A DNA stretch of 64,000 nucleotides from Papio anubis (Eukaryota > Chordata > Mammalia > Primates > Cercopithecidae), in the NCBI RefSeq assembly GCF_008728515.1, contig NC_044990.1, forward strand, positions 64,212,879 through 64,276,878, given 5' to 3'. The notes under the pieces were generated by a model. That model made no database searches and was not told the origin of the DNA. It saw only the letters and a list, made by a program, of their open reading frames with translations. Below, piece by piece: positions 11,519-23,005 of the stretch (position 1 is its first letter; every line of letters starts with the position of its first letter). A program made the position numbers and the translations under genes.

Positions 11519-12172
11519 ATGTGTTAGTTCCCTTGTGCTGCTCTAAAAAAAATCTATTTTCTCACAGTTCTGGAGGCTGGGAGTGGAAGATCAAGTCACC
11601 AGCAAGTGTAATGTTCAGACAGGGCTGCTTTCTCTGCTTTCAAGATGGTATGTTGTTGCTATGTCCTCAATGTCCTCACTTGGGAGAAAGCAGACGGGCA
11701 AAGGAGCTCATCTGCACGAAACTTCTTTTAGAAGGGCCTTAATGTCATTCTCGAGGGGAAAATCCCTCATGATCTAGTCATGTCTTAACTACCACACTTT
11801 TTTTTTGAGATAATGTCTCCCTCTGTCACCCAGGCTGGAATGCAGTGTCACCATCTCGGCTCACTGCAGCCTCCACTTCCCAGGTTCAAGTGATTATCCT
11901 GCCTCAGCCTCCCTGAGTAGCTAGGACTATAGGAAAGTACTACTATGCCTGGCTAATTTTTGTATTTTTAGTAGAGACAGGGTTTTACCATGTTGACCAG
12001 ACTGGCCTAAAACTCCTGACCTCAAGTGATCTGCCTGCCTCGGCCTCCCAAAATGCTGGCATTACAGGCGTGTTGCCACTGCACGCAGCAACTACCACAC
12101 TTCTTAATTCCATTATATTGGCCATTGAGTTTTAACACCTGAATTTTGAAGGGGACATATTCAACCCACAGC
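11519..12172 (-). mobile_element. MLT1-like MaLR LTR, antisense, split by an Alu
   Basis: On the plus strand it reads 'ttctcacagttctggaggct' near the start and 'ggggacatattcaacccaca' at the end, the reverse complement of an MLT1-type LTR. The Alu at 11798-12089 interrupts it. The two parts are 11519-11797 and 12090-12172. Confidence 0.7.
11798..12089 (-). mobile_element. AluS-type element inside an MLT1-like LTR
   Basis: Reverse-oriented full Alu. Perfect 11-bp target duplication 'aactaccacac' at 11787-11797 and 12090-12100. Confidence 0.92.
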
Positions 12173-13003
12173 AGTAAATAATAAGTGCAGTTATGTCAGC
12201 AATTTTTAATTTCCATACAGCCTTAAAGAAATTACCAGCATGACATCTACGTTTGTGATTCACAGATGGAAAAAAAATTAGAAGCAATCACTCATCCCTT
12301 TTGTTTAAATAAAAAGCAATGTTGATTCTTCAATGGTATTTTTACCTGCTGAGAACTATCTTTTAAAAATTAGAAACTGAACAAGAGTTTTCTTTTACTT
12401 TGCCTTTGTGCTTTCACTATGTCAAACACAGCCATATTAAAAGAAATAAAAAGTTGCCACAAATGTGATGGGCTTCAATCCAGTGTTTCCAATATTACCA
12501 AACTTCCTCTCCTTATCAATTAATTATGGAATAAAATTAATTTAATAACCTATTAGAGTATAGGTACAAAGTTATCTTTGTTTCAAAACCAGATTATATT
12601 GTTCTCCAATGCTAAAAATAGAACTATATTGTACAACTATATCTGTTAACTAATGCTGATCATCTACATCTGATTTTATTTTTAAGCATCTAATTTTCTG
12701 TGTATTAGAGTATGTTTTTCATCTGTTTATAGTTTTTTTCCATAGTTATTATAAAAAGAGAAAGCAAATATGCATTTGCAAGGAAATGTTTAATTTCCTG
12801 CTAGAACAGCCTCAAATGGGAATATCAAGGCAGTAGGAATACTTGAGTCAGTAGCTTTAATATCTTGAACTATATAAAAGCAAATAGCAGATACTATTGG
12901 TGAAAGTTCCCTTTTCCTCAGTCTGAAATCTAAAAAATTTATTGCTGGAAGAAATATTTGAGGTTTCATAACTTAACCTTCTCCTTCTATAAATAAAAGC
13001 ATT
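12173..13003. other. Non-coding stretch
   Basis: AT-rich. No repeat, gene or regulatory element recognised. Confidence 0.4.
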
Positions 13004-13308
13004 GAATGGGCATGGTGGCTCATACCAGTAATCCCAGAACTTTGGGAGGCTGAGGCAGAAGGATCACTCAATGCCAGGAGTTCCAGACCAGTCTGGGTAA
13101 CAAAATGAGAGCCCATCTTTAAAAAAAAAAAAAAAAGAGCCAGCTGCAGTGACATGCCTGCTGTCCTAGCTGCTCTGGAGGCTGAGGCAGTAGGATCACT
13201 TGTACCCAGGAGTTTGAGGCTGCAGTGAGCTACAATCACATACTACACTCCAGCCTGGGCAACTGAGAGAGACCCCATCTCAAAAAAAAAAAAAAAAAAA
13301 AAAAAAAA
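13004..13308 (+). mobile_element. AluJ-type element
   Basis: Dimeric Alu with a long middle A tract and J-like positions ('gtttgaggctgcagtgagct'). It ends in a 27-A tail (13282-13308). The tail is long for so diverged a copy, which suggests later expansion. Confidence 0.9.
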
Positions 13309-14576
13309 GATAACAAAAATATTGAGGCCAGTATGCTTAAATTATTTTAAGATTATAAAATACTTTTATTATGTTCAATCCTTCCTATTTAGAAGGGGAT
13401 AAACATTCGTAAAAATATACATTTTCCAAATTCTGGTGTACAGGAAAAATAGAAGAATCATGCAGAAGTGATTTGGTGCTGTAACTGAATACCAACCTTA
13501 TTTTCTAAGTAAGCAGCTGATATATTTTTGGGGGAAAGGGGACTAGAAATCATTTTTAGGTGACTTTGGCAACAACCATCATTATCATTCATAGCAGCAT
13601 TTGTGCGGAGTCTGGAAGATGGCCAACCAGATACAATTTTTTCCCAAGTACAGCCATCCTATCAAAATCTAGCATATATTTGGGTTAAAGAAATGTTTGT
13701 GCCCTTTCAAGGTATTTCAATTTCATATTTGCATGAAATTATTTATTGCAGTATAAATTCCTTTTCTCCTTTACCACACTAAATTTTAAGGGATGTCCTG
13801 TTCAATTTCAAGGAAAGGACAATACTTTAAGATCCCCACATCCATTAATAAGTACAATCAACTGTTTATAAATTATTTACACATTTCATAGCATAAGATG
13901 GTAAGTTAGCATCAATTCTGCTAAAACACTGAGTAAAATATAAAATAAGATGTTTTTATACCTCTCAGTATGAAGACTAGAGCCCTGAACCATGGAAATT
14001 ATGCAGCTGGGTTTTTCATGTGACATTGAAGGAAGGCCCAATTTATATTGAAGCAAACTGTCTAGAGTGGTCCCTGAGAACCATAGGAAAATCCAGATGT
14101 TGTTTAGTACTGGACACAACACAAAAGGAGAGATGGAGTTTGAAGAAGCTTAATTTGACCCACCCAAGAGAGTAAGGTATTAAAAAGGGAAGGAAGAATG
14201 GCCAATAATAGTAATAAACCATTGGAGAGCATTAATGACAATTCCATCACTTATTACGTTTTAACTGAAAGTAAACATTAGTAGTTATAAACTCTCCCCA
14301 GATGGAAATGCAGAGATTATTTTTAAAACAGTATTTTCTTTTCATATCATGAAACAATCTGTTCACATTCTTTTAACCAGTAGTTTTATCTGGACAAAGT
14401 AATTTGTCTTTCTTTAAAGTAGCATCGTTTTTACATACAGAAGTTCAGGTATGCAAAAAATAAATGTTCATACAATATTGATGATCAATCTTTGTATTGG
14501 TTCTATAATTTTGACAACAATGCATAATTTCCTTGTAGATTTTTGAACCTCACATGTATTATTAAATGAATTTTAA
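13309..14576. other. Non-coding stretch
   Basis: AT-rich. No element recognised. The minus-strand open frame at 13886-14122 has no supporting features. Confidence 0.4.
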
Positions 14577-14873
14577 TTTTTTTTTTTTTTGAGACAGGGT
14601 CTTATCTGACATTTGGGCTGGAGTGCAGTGGTGTGATCTTGGCTCACTGCAACCTCTGACTCCAAGACTCAAGAGACCCTTCCACTTTTGCATCCCAAGT
14701 AGCTAGGACTACAGGTGCATGCCACCATGCCCAGAATTTTTTTTTTTTTTTTTGGTGGAGACAGAGTTTCTCTATGTTGCCCATACTGGTCTTGAACTCC
14801 TGGGCTCAAGCGATCTGCCTGCCTCAGCCTCCCAAATTGCAGGGATTACAGGCATGAGCCACCACACCTGGCC
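14577..14873 (-). mobile_element. AluJ-type element
   Basis: Reverse-oriented dimeric Alu with T tail 14577-14590 and a middle T tract near 14738-14753. Diverged, with 'cttgaactcctgggctcaag' as in older Alus. Confidence 0.9.
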
Positions 14874-17166
14874 AATATTTTCCTTTTAATACCATTTCAA
14901 CAAGTTTTTATTGTACTCAGAAAATAAGATTAACTTGGATAAAGTCAACAACTTGAATATCATATGTTAAACATACACACTCCAAACTTGAGACAATTTA
15001 TTCAAGAATAACCTTTAAGGTTCAAACAAATTGATTGTCTTGAATGTATGATAATTATTAAATAGTTGGAGTTTTTATTCGTAATCAGTTAATAAGCTCA
15101 TCTAGGCAAATTTTGTATTTTAGTCAATTTATTTTCTCTTCCATGATTTAAAAACTTTGAAATGCAAATTGCAATACTTGGTGCTTTTAATTATGCTTAT
15201 TTTTCAGAGTAAAAAACAATGATGTATGTGCAGGGTAATACTTACAAACAATAGAAAAATACAAAGAAAATATGTGTTCTATTATATCCTGCCACAGATA
15301 TAAGACAACTTTTGGTATATTTCCTTCCTAAGATAGATTCAAAAAGAGATAAACCAATCATAACTTTTCCTTTGGTAATATAGGATTTTCCTGTATCAAT
15401 AAGTGTTCTTGGTAATCCCAAATTATCTCATGTTTTTTAATGATAGGGGATTACAAACATATATAAAAACAGATTAATTTAATGAACCTAATGTACTCAT
15501 TGCTCAACTTCGGTAGTTATGAAACATATGATGAATCTTGTGTCCTCTATATCCCTACCCACTTGCCTGTCATGATTATTTAAAAGTTAAATCTAGACTT
15601 TGTGTCATGGGATCTTGATATTTAATGGCTGCTAAATAACATATTTCTTCTATTTGTCACATTTTAAAAACCGTTCTTTTTTGTTATATATCTTAGTCAT
15701 CTTCAATATCTATAACATTTATGACTATTTTACATTATTTTAAATTTAAAAGGTGAAAAGACAGAATTACTAGTGAAAAAGAACACATGTGTTAGAGTGA
15801 AATTAGTGTCAAATTGAAAATTAGTAGGAGTTTGACATTGGAAATGTCATTTCTTTAAGCCTCAGTTTTCCTGGGAACTAAAATACTGTACTCATTAGTA
15901 GAATTGTTGTAATTCATAAAATACATATGTTTTCTGGCACAAACAGGTGATGTTTCCTATTGACTAATTTTATCCTCTACTTTCTGGACATATTCATGGG
16001 GGAAAAAGTAAATCTGATAAAAACTCCTTATTACTCAAGCATTGAAAATAATAAAATAACTTTTTATGAGTATAATTTAACTATGGACTTTACAGTGTAA
16101 ATCAGTGGGAATAAATTTATTAATTTAATTCTTTATATTTTCGTATTCAAATTTAGCATTTCAGATAAATTACACTGACTGATGATTCATTGAATATTAA
16201 ATATAAGTGTGCTTAAATTCAAGTTCATGCATTATATTTGATAGAATATCTTAGTAATTTATATTTCATTTGGAGCTGTTGATGGATAACTGTAAATTAG
16301 AACATATTGCTATAAATCATTTGAATTTCAATCTATTACCAGAATTCTCAAAATCAGGGAAGGCATTACTGTATAGTTATTTCAGCAAAAATATTTTATG
16401 ACACATGAAATAGTCCTTTAGAAGTTTTACAATTGTAATAGAGGTTTAATATATGGAAACAATCTCTAACATGATAAAGTTGATAATTTGAAGGATAATT
16501 TATTATAAAATGTAAATGTGCCTATGAGTTTTTCTGAGAAATAATAAAATCATATTTTGATAAATTGACTTAAAGTAACACCTTTAAAGGAACAAAGATT
16601 GATATTGTCAAATATAACTGAACACATTATCTTTTTGCCCATTGTAGAATGTGCTGTTATAATGGCTTATAAATACTGTAAAGTATTCATACTATAGAGA
16701 AAATGATTAAAATGAATTTAGAAATGGCAAATAGCTCAATTTAAGCCTAGTAGCTATAGACTGGAATGCTGGTTGGACCCAACTAATAGCATGCCTGTAA
16801 ATAAATTATATTTTCTCACTATTTATCTATATAGATATATTTTAAAAGCTGGGTCATTTAAATGCTTCTTTAAGTCCTTTGAAGTATCAACATTGAAAAG
16901 TTGGACACTTCTTCTCTATGTCTAAACCATCTTTTTATAGACTTTTCTATAAAATAGTATCTTATAAAACTTCACTAGAAGTGATTTTTTAAAAGTCTCA
17001 AGAAATATTGATAAGCAAAAATGACTCAGATCATTTCTATAGAGATTTTATTGACTGTTAAGGTGAGTATATGAACCATGCTCAAGTTTACAAAAATAGC
17101 AACCAAATATCTAATCTCCCCTGGCTTACAGCAAAGGCACTACCTAAGAATAATATAAAAATATCC
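14874..17166. other. Long unique AT-rich stretch
   Basis: About 2.3 kb without a recognisable young repeat. Part of 15450-15700 ('cattgctcaacttcggtagt', 'cctacccacttgcc') weakly resembles an ancient mammalian repeat. No coding signal. Confidence 0.4.
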
Positions 17167-17397
17167 AGACCATCCTGGCTAACACGGTGAAACCCCGTCT
17201 CTACTAAAAATACAGAAAACTAGCCGGGCGAGGTGGCGGGCGCCTGTAGTCCCAGCTACTCAGGAGGCTGAGGCAGGAGAATGGCGTGAACCCGGGAGGT
17301 GGAGCTTGCAGTGAGCTGAGATCGCGCCACTGCACTCCAGCCTGGGCGACAGAGCGAGACTCAGTCTCAAAAACAAAAAAGAAAAAGAAAAAAAAAA
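17167..17397 (+). mobile_element. 5'-truncated AluY
   Basis: Starts inside the left arm at 'agaccatcctggctaacacg', runs through the right arm ('ggcgtgaacccgggaggtgg') to an A-rich tail. Close to Y consensus and carries 'aactagccgggcgagg'. I could not define a target duplication. Confidence 0.85.
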
Positions 17398-19289
17398 TTC
17401 TTGACCCAGTCTTTACCTATACTGGAGTTGAAGAGGATGCAGCAAGAACATTTTGACCAATGGTAGAAAGGAATCGTCAATGTCTTCTGTGGTCATCTAT
17501 GGTAATAAACCAGGTCTGGTGTACCCTCTTTTGCTGGATATATCTGTTAGTAGAGAATTAAATGAGGTCATTAATGGCTCAGAAAGGAAAATGTATGAAA
17601 ACAGTAACCTAGTTTCCATGTCAATCTAGATCCTGTCCTGCTTAATGGGAAACAGGCATTTAGCTTTTTACATTTTTGCGTCTAGTCAACATGAGTATCC
17701 AAATCACAGACATTTATTACACATTTGGCTGGAGAATATGTCATAAGCCATCTCTTCCAAATCAGAGGAAGGTGGAAATTATCTAAACAACATGATTTTT
17801 AAACACACAGACAAAGTGTTCTGCAGAATATGTCAAATAGGCAAAAAATAATAAAAATAAAAATATAAAAAGGTAAAAATTAAAAACCAACCATAGAAAC
17901 ATAGTGGGGGAGGGTTATTGATAGAATTAACAGACGGTAGGATTAGCCACTTGAGAAATGTAAATCACAAGGTAAATTATTTCACAACAGTTTAAATTCC
18001 TATAATGTGTCCAGAGGGCTTGATCATCATCAAACAGAAAAAATGTCAAATGGCTAAGATTAACTGATACCATTTGTATGAGTCTTTTCTTTCAGATGCC
18101 TTCATCCGGCAGAGTTTACTGTATACATACTCAACCTACTTATTTTCTCCTGAAGGATCCGGGGAAAAATTTGGTACCAGATAATTACTATATATACAGA
18201 GCCTCACAGTTCAAATAAAACTTGGTGATAATTTTGATTGCAAGTTGATAATGCTAAAAATTATATAAAGCCATAGTTACTGTTTATACTGTTTGGGCAA
18301 AGCACATCTGTAAATATTTGGTCTATGATAATTTGATCTTAAATAGTATCATTATGCTTCTTCCACAGAATTGGCTATGCAGGCAGCTGAGATAAAGGTA
18401 CAAAATATTAGGATCATACCACAAATGCTTTAAACACTCAATTAGCAATAGTGAGCTCAGAAACAAATACTGCAATAAGGCTGGCTTTTCTTAAAAAATA
18501 ATTAAAAAGGCTTTGTGCTTAATGACCAAATGCTCCTTTTCTTAATTTGGGCAACTGTATCATATTGTGTTGACTTTGGGAATGTTCAAGTAGGTTAACA
18601 AGCCAAATAGATTGTTGTCTAGAAAAAGTTTTGGCAGAGCTAAATGTGAAAATGCTCAGAAAAATTTTTTGTAATATTAGCTTATAATAATTTCTAAAAT
18701 CGTTACAAGAATTGTATGTCTTTAATATTAGTTTATAATATATATCTTACAAATAATGTAGTAAATGTGTTATTAGCAAATGGTATAGTTGTTAGAAATA
18801 CTACTTTAGCAAATAGACTAAGGGTACCAGGTTCAAATTTACCGAGGTTTTTACATTTGTCAGTACAGTAGAAAAGGGAATGCTTTTTTTTTTTTTTTTG
18901 AAATTCATTGAAAGAGCATACACTCTACTTTAAAAAAAAGTCAATATACTCTTACTAAGAATAATACACTTCACCTTGTGTGAGCTACAAAAGCAAAAAA
19001 CAAGAACCATGTCCTGGGCTCTTGTATGTGCCTAAAAGTCTTATGCATATAAGCTACAGAATAATAAATCAGGGATACTTATTTTGTGCTTATTATTTAC
19101 CTGGCCCAGTATTTAGCTCTTAATCCCGGTTACAAGAACCATATTCACCCCACAACTGCCACCAAAAAAAAAGCTGTGTAGATATATAGACAAGGATAAG
19201 GTATTTCTTTTATATTATCACATTATGACTATGATCCCACACAATTATGGGGTCTTGATGCTGTAAGTACAAATCATGGTCTAGTTGCT
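17398..19289. other. Unique AT-rich stretch
   Basis: No recognised repeat except a T run near 18884-18899. No coding signal. Confidence 0.4.
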
Positions 19290-19620
19290 GAGAATGAAAT
19301 ACGCTCTAGATAGTTTGATTGTAAAGGAATTTAATATAGACTTACAAAAATACTGAATAATTGGAAGAGATGGAGAGAGAGAGGTTAGCCTGGACTTCAG
19401 GAAGAACCCCTAGTGTCTCAGTATCTGCCATGATGCCAAAAATGCTGCTGCTTCTGCTAAGGCCAAACAATTGCAGGATGACTAGAAGCTGCTGCTTCAG
19501 CATCTAGCTCTAGATCCTTGCCTTTTGTTTCTTAGCAGACCTGCATATTGGATACATTTATCTTTCAGTCCATCTATTTCCCAAATAAAACAGTTTTAAT
19601 TTAAGTTTTCAGTGACAGCA
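19290..19620 (-). repeat. Possible degenerate LTR
   Basis: Read on the minus strand, the segment ends with an 'attaaattcctttac'-type motif followed by 'actatctagag', reminiscent of the 3' ends of MLT-type LTRs, and has a CT-rich middle. Weak evidence only. Confidence 0.25.
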
Positions 19621-20739
19621 GTAATTTGCCAAAATCTAAATCACATACAGGTTTATTCCAACGGCCTCTGGGAAATGACTATTTTAGGGTTCCAGTTAGT
19701 TTTGCATTAGAGAAAAACAAACTAGAAAGAAGGTTGAAAGGGTTTTAAGCAAGACAATCCACATATCCTCCACAGTATAACAACTTCGACTATATGGGGA
19801 AAGTCATTTTGGCCTATGTGCAAATATAGGCTGCAATCTTACGTTAGTCTTCCAGTTCCTACTGAGCTGATGTTGAAGATGGCTATAGACTAAAAGTTAC
19901 ACACACACAGCCCAAAATAAGAGGAAAAATCACTTTATTTGCTGAAAGATAAAAGAAGGATGTTGAACACAGCCACTCAGTCCTGCCTACATTTTAGTTG
20001 CCACTTTGTTCTATTAGACATTTCAGCATGGGGCTGTCTTTTCAAGTGGGAGCCACCTCCAATCCCATATTACTAGATAGACTTTATTAAGCAAAAAGTG
20101 ATTCAAATTACAAGCAAGAGCAAGAAGATTTTTCAGTGAGCTGCAATGGGAGTGTTGCTACCAAACCGTTTTGATTTTTTAATCCATCATGTATTTCCCC
20201 AGGAACTGCATCCTCTTGGATAACAGCATTTGTCCTTCACTCATATAGCAGCATTTATTTTCCATGTGGCTAAAAGGAAGTATATGAAACAAAAAATCCT
20301 TACATAGTTCATAAAGATTTAACAATCATAAGAGTCAGGAAAGGAAGAGATAATATGGAAAAATTACCTTTTAAAACTAATTATTAGATAATGTACAGAC
20401 ATTATCAGAGTGTTAGATGCATTCTAAGGATAAAACATTGTTTTAGATACAAATTAATGTAAAATTATGATACATAATTTTCATTTTTAAAATACTTATT
20501 GAGTTTAGTATAGTAGGCTTACACCCACATAAAACACATGGAATGTATATGTGTTTTGGTAGAATAAGGTGGATTTGAAAGTTATTAAATATTAAAATAT
20601 TAAAGATATTACCATAGAAATCATATAGGATTAAAAACAAGTGAGCAATCATGTCATATTTAAAATCTCACATTTTCCTAGTATGTGCCTCAAATATAAT
20701 GGGTACATAATAAATATTTGCTAAATCAATGATTTATAA
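19621..20739. other. Unique stretch
   Basis: No gene or recognised repeat. Confidence 0.4.
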
Positions 20740-20752
20740 AAACTTGGATTCA

Positions 20753-21064
20753 GGCCGGGCGCGGTGGCTCAAGCCTGTAATCCCAGCACTTTGGGAGGCC
20801 GAGACAGGCGGATCAGGAGGTCAGGAGATCGAGACCATCCTGGCTAACACGGTGAAACCCCGTGTCTACTAAAAAATACAAAAAACTAGCCGGGCGAGGT
20901 GGTGGGCGCCTGTAGTTCCAGCTACTCGGGAGGCTGAGGCAGGAGAATGGTGTAAACCCAGGAAGCAGAGCTTGCAGTGAGCTGAGATCTGGCCACTGCA
21001 CTCCAGCCTGGGTGACAGAGCGAGACTCCGTCAAAAAAACAAACAAACAAACAAACAAACAAAC
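20753..21064 (+). mobile_element. AluYR-like element (Old World monkey lineage)
   Basis: Full-length young Alu. It has 'ggctcaagcctgtaatccca', 'aaaaactagccgggcgaggt', 'ggtgtaaacccagg' and 'gagatctggccactg', the combination I recall from macaque AluYR subfamilies. The tail is (CAAA)n at about 21036-21064. Perfect 13-bp target duplication 'aaacttggattca' at 20740-20752 and 21065-21077. Confidence 0.93.
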
Positions 21065-21077
21065 AAACTTGGATTCA

Positions 21078-22804
21078 TAGAAGTATTTCATCTATTTAGT
21101 ACCACAAAACGACATATACAAACACAGACAACATAACATAATGTTACATTTTTATTACATACAAATTTAAATTGCTATACTGTATTGCAAGTAAAGAATT
21201 TAGCTGTGCAGCCTTTCTTGTTGAAAATGCAAACAAGAAAATCATATAATAAATGATAAATAAATTTATAGGTCCTAGATTACTACTATTGATATCAAAC
21301 AGCCTGGAACGTTGTGCAATATGTGTAAAATAAATAATGCTCCAAGCGGCAGTGTTAAGGTAGCCTAGGTCTGTCTACTCTTCATGCACTTCAGTGTCTT
21401 TTAAGGGACCTCTTGGAAATTTGCCATTTCTGGACAACTGGAAATGGTTAGAATTTCTGTTAGTTAGCCTATTCATTGTCTCACTAAGCCTCTATTCACA
21501 TTATGAAAGGTATCACCAAAATGTCTATGAGACTGTACAGTTTCTTTTTTTCTTTCTTTTCCTTTCTATTTTTCTTCAGGATTCCCATCTGTCCTCTGGA
21601 GTTCTCTGTTACATCCTTAGGTAATCTGGAAACCAACCTATTTTCTATGACAAAGGCTAAGAATCATTCACTATTATTATGCAGAACTAATCTGTAATTG
21701 AAACTCCTTTTTGTGAATCCCCCCAGGTATTTTCTCACCATCGTCACTGAGGTGACTTGTTCTGTGTCCAGTTCATTGAAATTCCCAGACCCAGATGATC
21801 TGATAGTCGGTTATTTTAGAATTTTGCCCTTATTTACTTTTATCTGTCAAGTAAAGCCAAGGTATTTTTCTCCCATCTCTTTTGCAGCAATCACGAGTGT
21901 TAAACTGTGACAATAACTGCTTAGTGTGCAGAATACTTTAGAGAAATAGTGTTCAGCAATTCCTGTTAATAATGTGAATTTGGGTGAATTGTAATGTTCG
22001 AGAAAAAGACTCCATAAACTGTATGTCCCTTTACGCATCTTCCATTAGTTAGAAGAAATTGCTCTTTTTAGTAAAACGTTAAAAGGATATGTATTCAAAT
22101 TAAGGGCCATGAATATGAGCATTTATAATGTGAGTTATAGAGTATTTCAGCAATAGATGTAAATAGTAGTGGCTAGTACTGAAGTTCATACCATGATTTC
22201 TCTTTTAAAATTATGCTATGATTTCCATCTCTCAACCTCAAAACTTCCTTATCATCAATCTCAGGGCTAACTTTATCAAAAGAAAAGGAAAAAAGAGATT
22301 CTGAAATCAATTATACCCAAATATTTATCTTCATTAGAGCATTGATTTTTAATTTTATGGAATCTACGATTTGTATATAATATAATTGAATTATATTATT
22401 GTGTAATAGAGTTATTATGAATCCTGATGAACTATTAGCAACTCAATAAATAATAACAATTAATACAGATATATCTGTGAAGACATATGCAAATAACTTG
22501 TAATAACCTAAAGAAAACCTCACCTTGTGAGAAAATTTATTAATTTATTAATTCAGTAAGGTTTTAGATTTGATACAAGTGAGTTCAATCCTGCTCCACC
22601 TTATTTTTTCTTTGGGAACTTGAACATATCACACATTTTCACGTGTTTTTTTATGTGTAAAGTAGACGTTATAACAAGATTCACATCTATTTGCTGTTAG
22701 GTTTAAATTCAATATTATAAATGGGTGATTTGAATGTTTGTTGTATCCATAAAGTGACCAATAATTACTAGATGTTTTAAATATTATTTCCTCAAGTCCC
22801 CAGG
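21078..22804. other. Unique stretch
   Basis: No recognised repeat. Overlapping short open frames at 21394-21910 lack splice borders and conserved motifs. Confidence 0.4.
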
Positions 22805-22814
22805 TTTGCTTCAC

Positions 22815-22995
22815 GTTTATTTATATATATATATATATTTTTTTTGAGATGGAGTCTCACTTTGATGTCAGGCTGGAGTGAGTGCTATGGCACGATCTCG
22901 CTCACTGCAACCTATGCCTCCCAGGTTCAAGCGAGTCTGCTGCCCCAGCCTCCCAAGTAACTGGGACTACAAGCGTGCGCCACCATGCCCGGCCA
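22815..22995 (-). mobile_element. Monomeric Alu (right-arm type) with (TA)n in its tail
   Basis: A single Alu monomer in reverse orientation: T/TA-rich tail, 'gagatggagtctcactttga', then directly to 'ccaccatgcccggcc'. Perfect 10-bp target duplication 'tttgcttcac' at 22805-22814 and 22996-23005 shows it inserted in this monomeric form. (TA)n lies at about 22821-22836. Confidence 0.85.
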
Positions 22996-23005
22996 TTTGC
23001 TTCAC

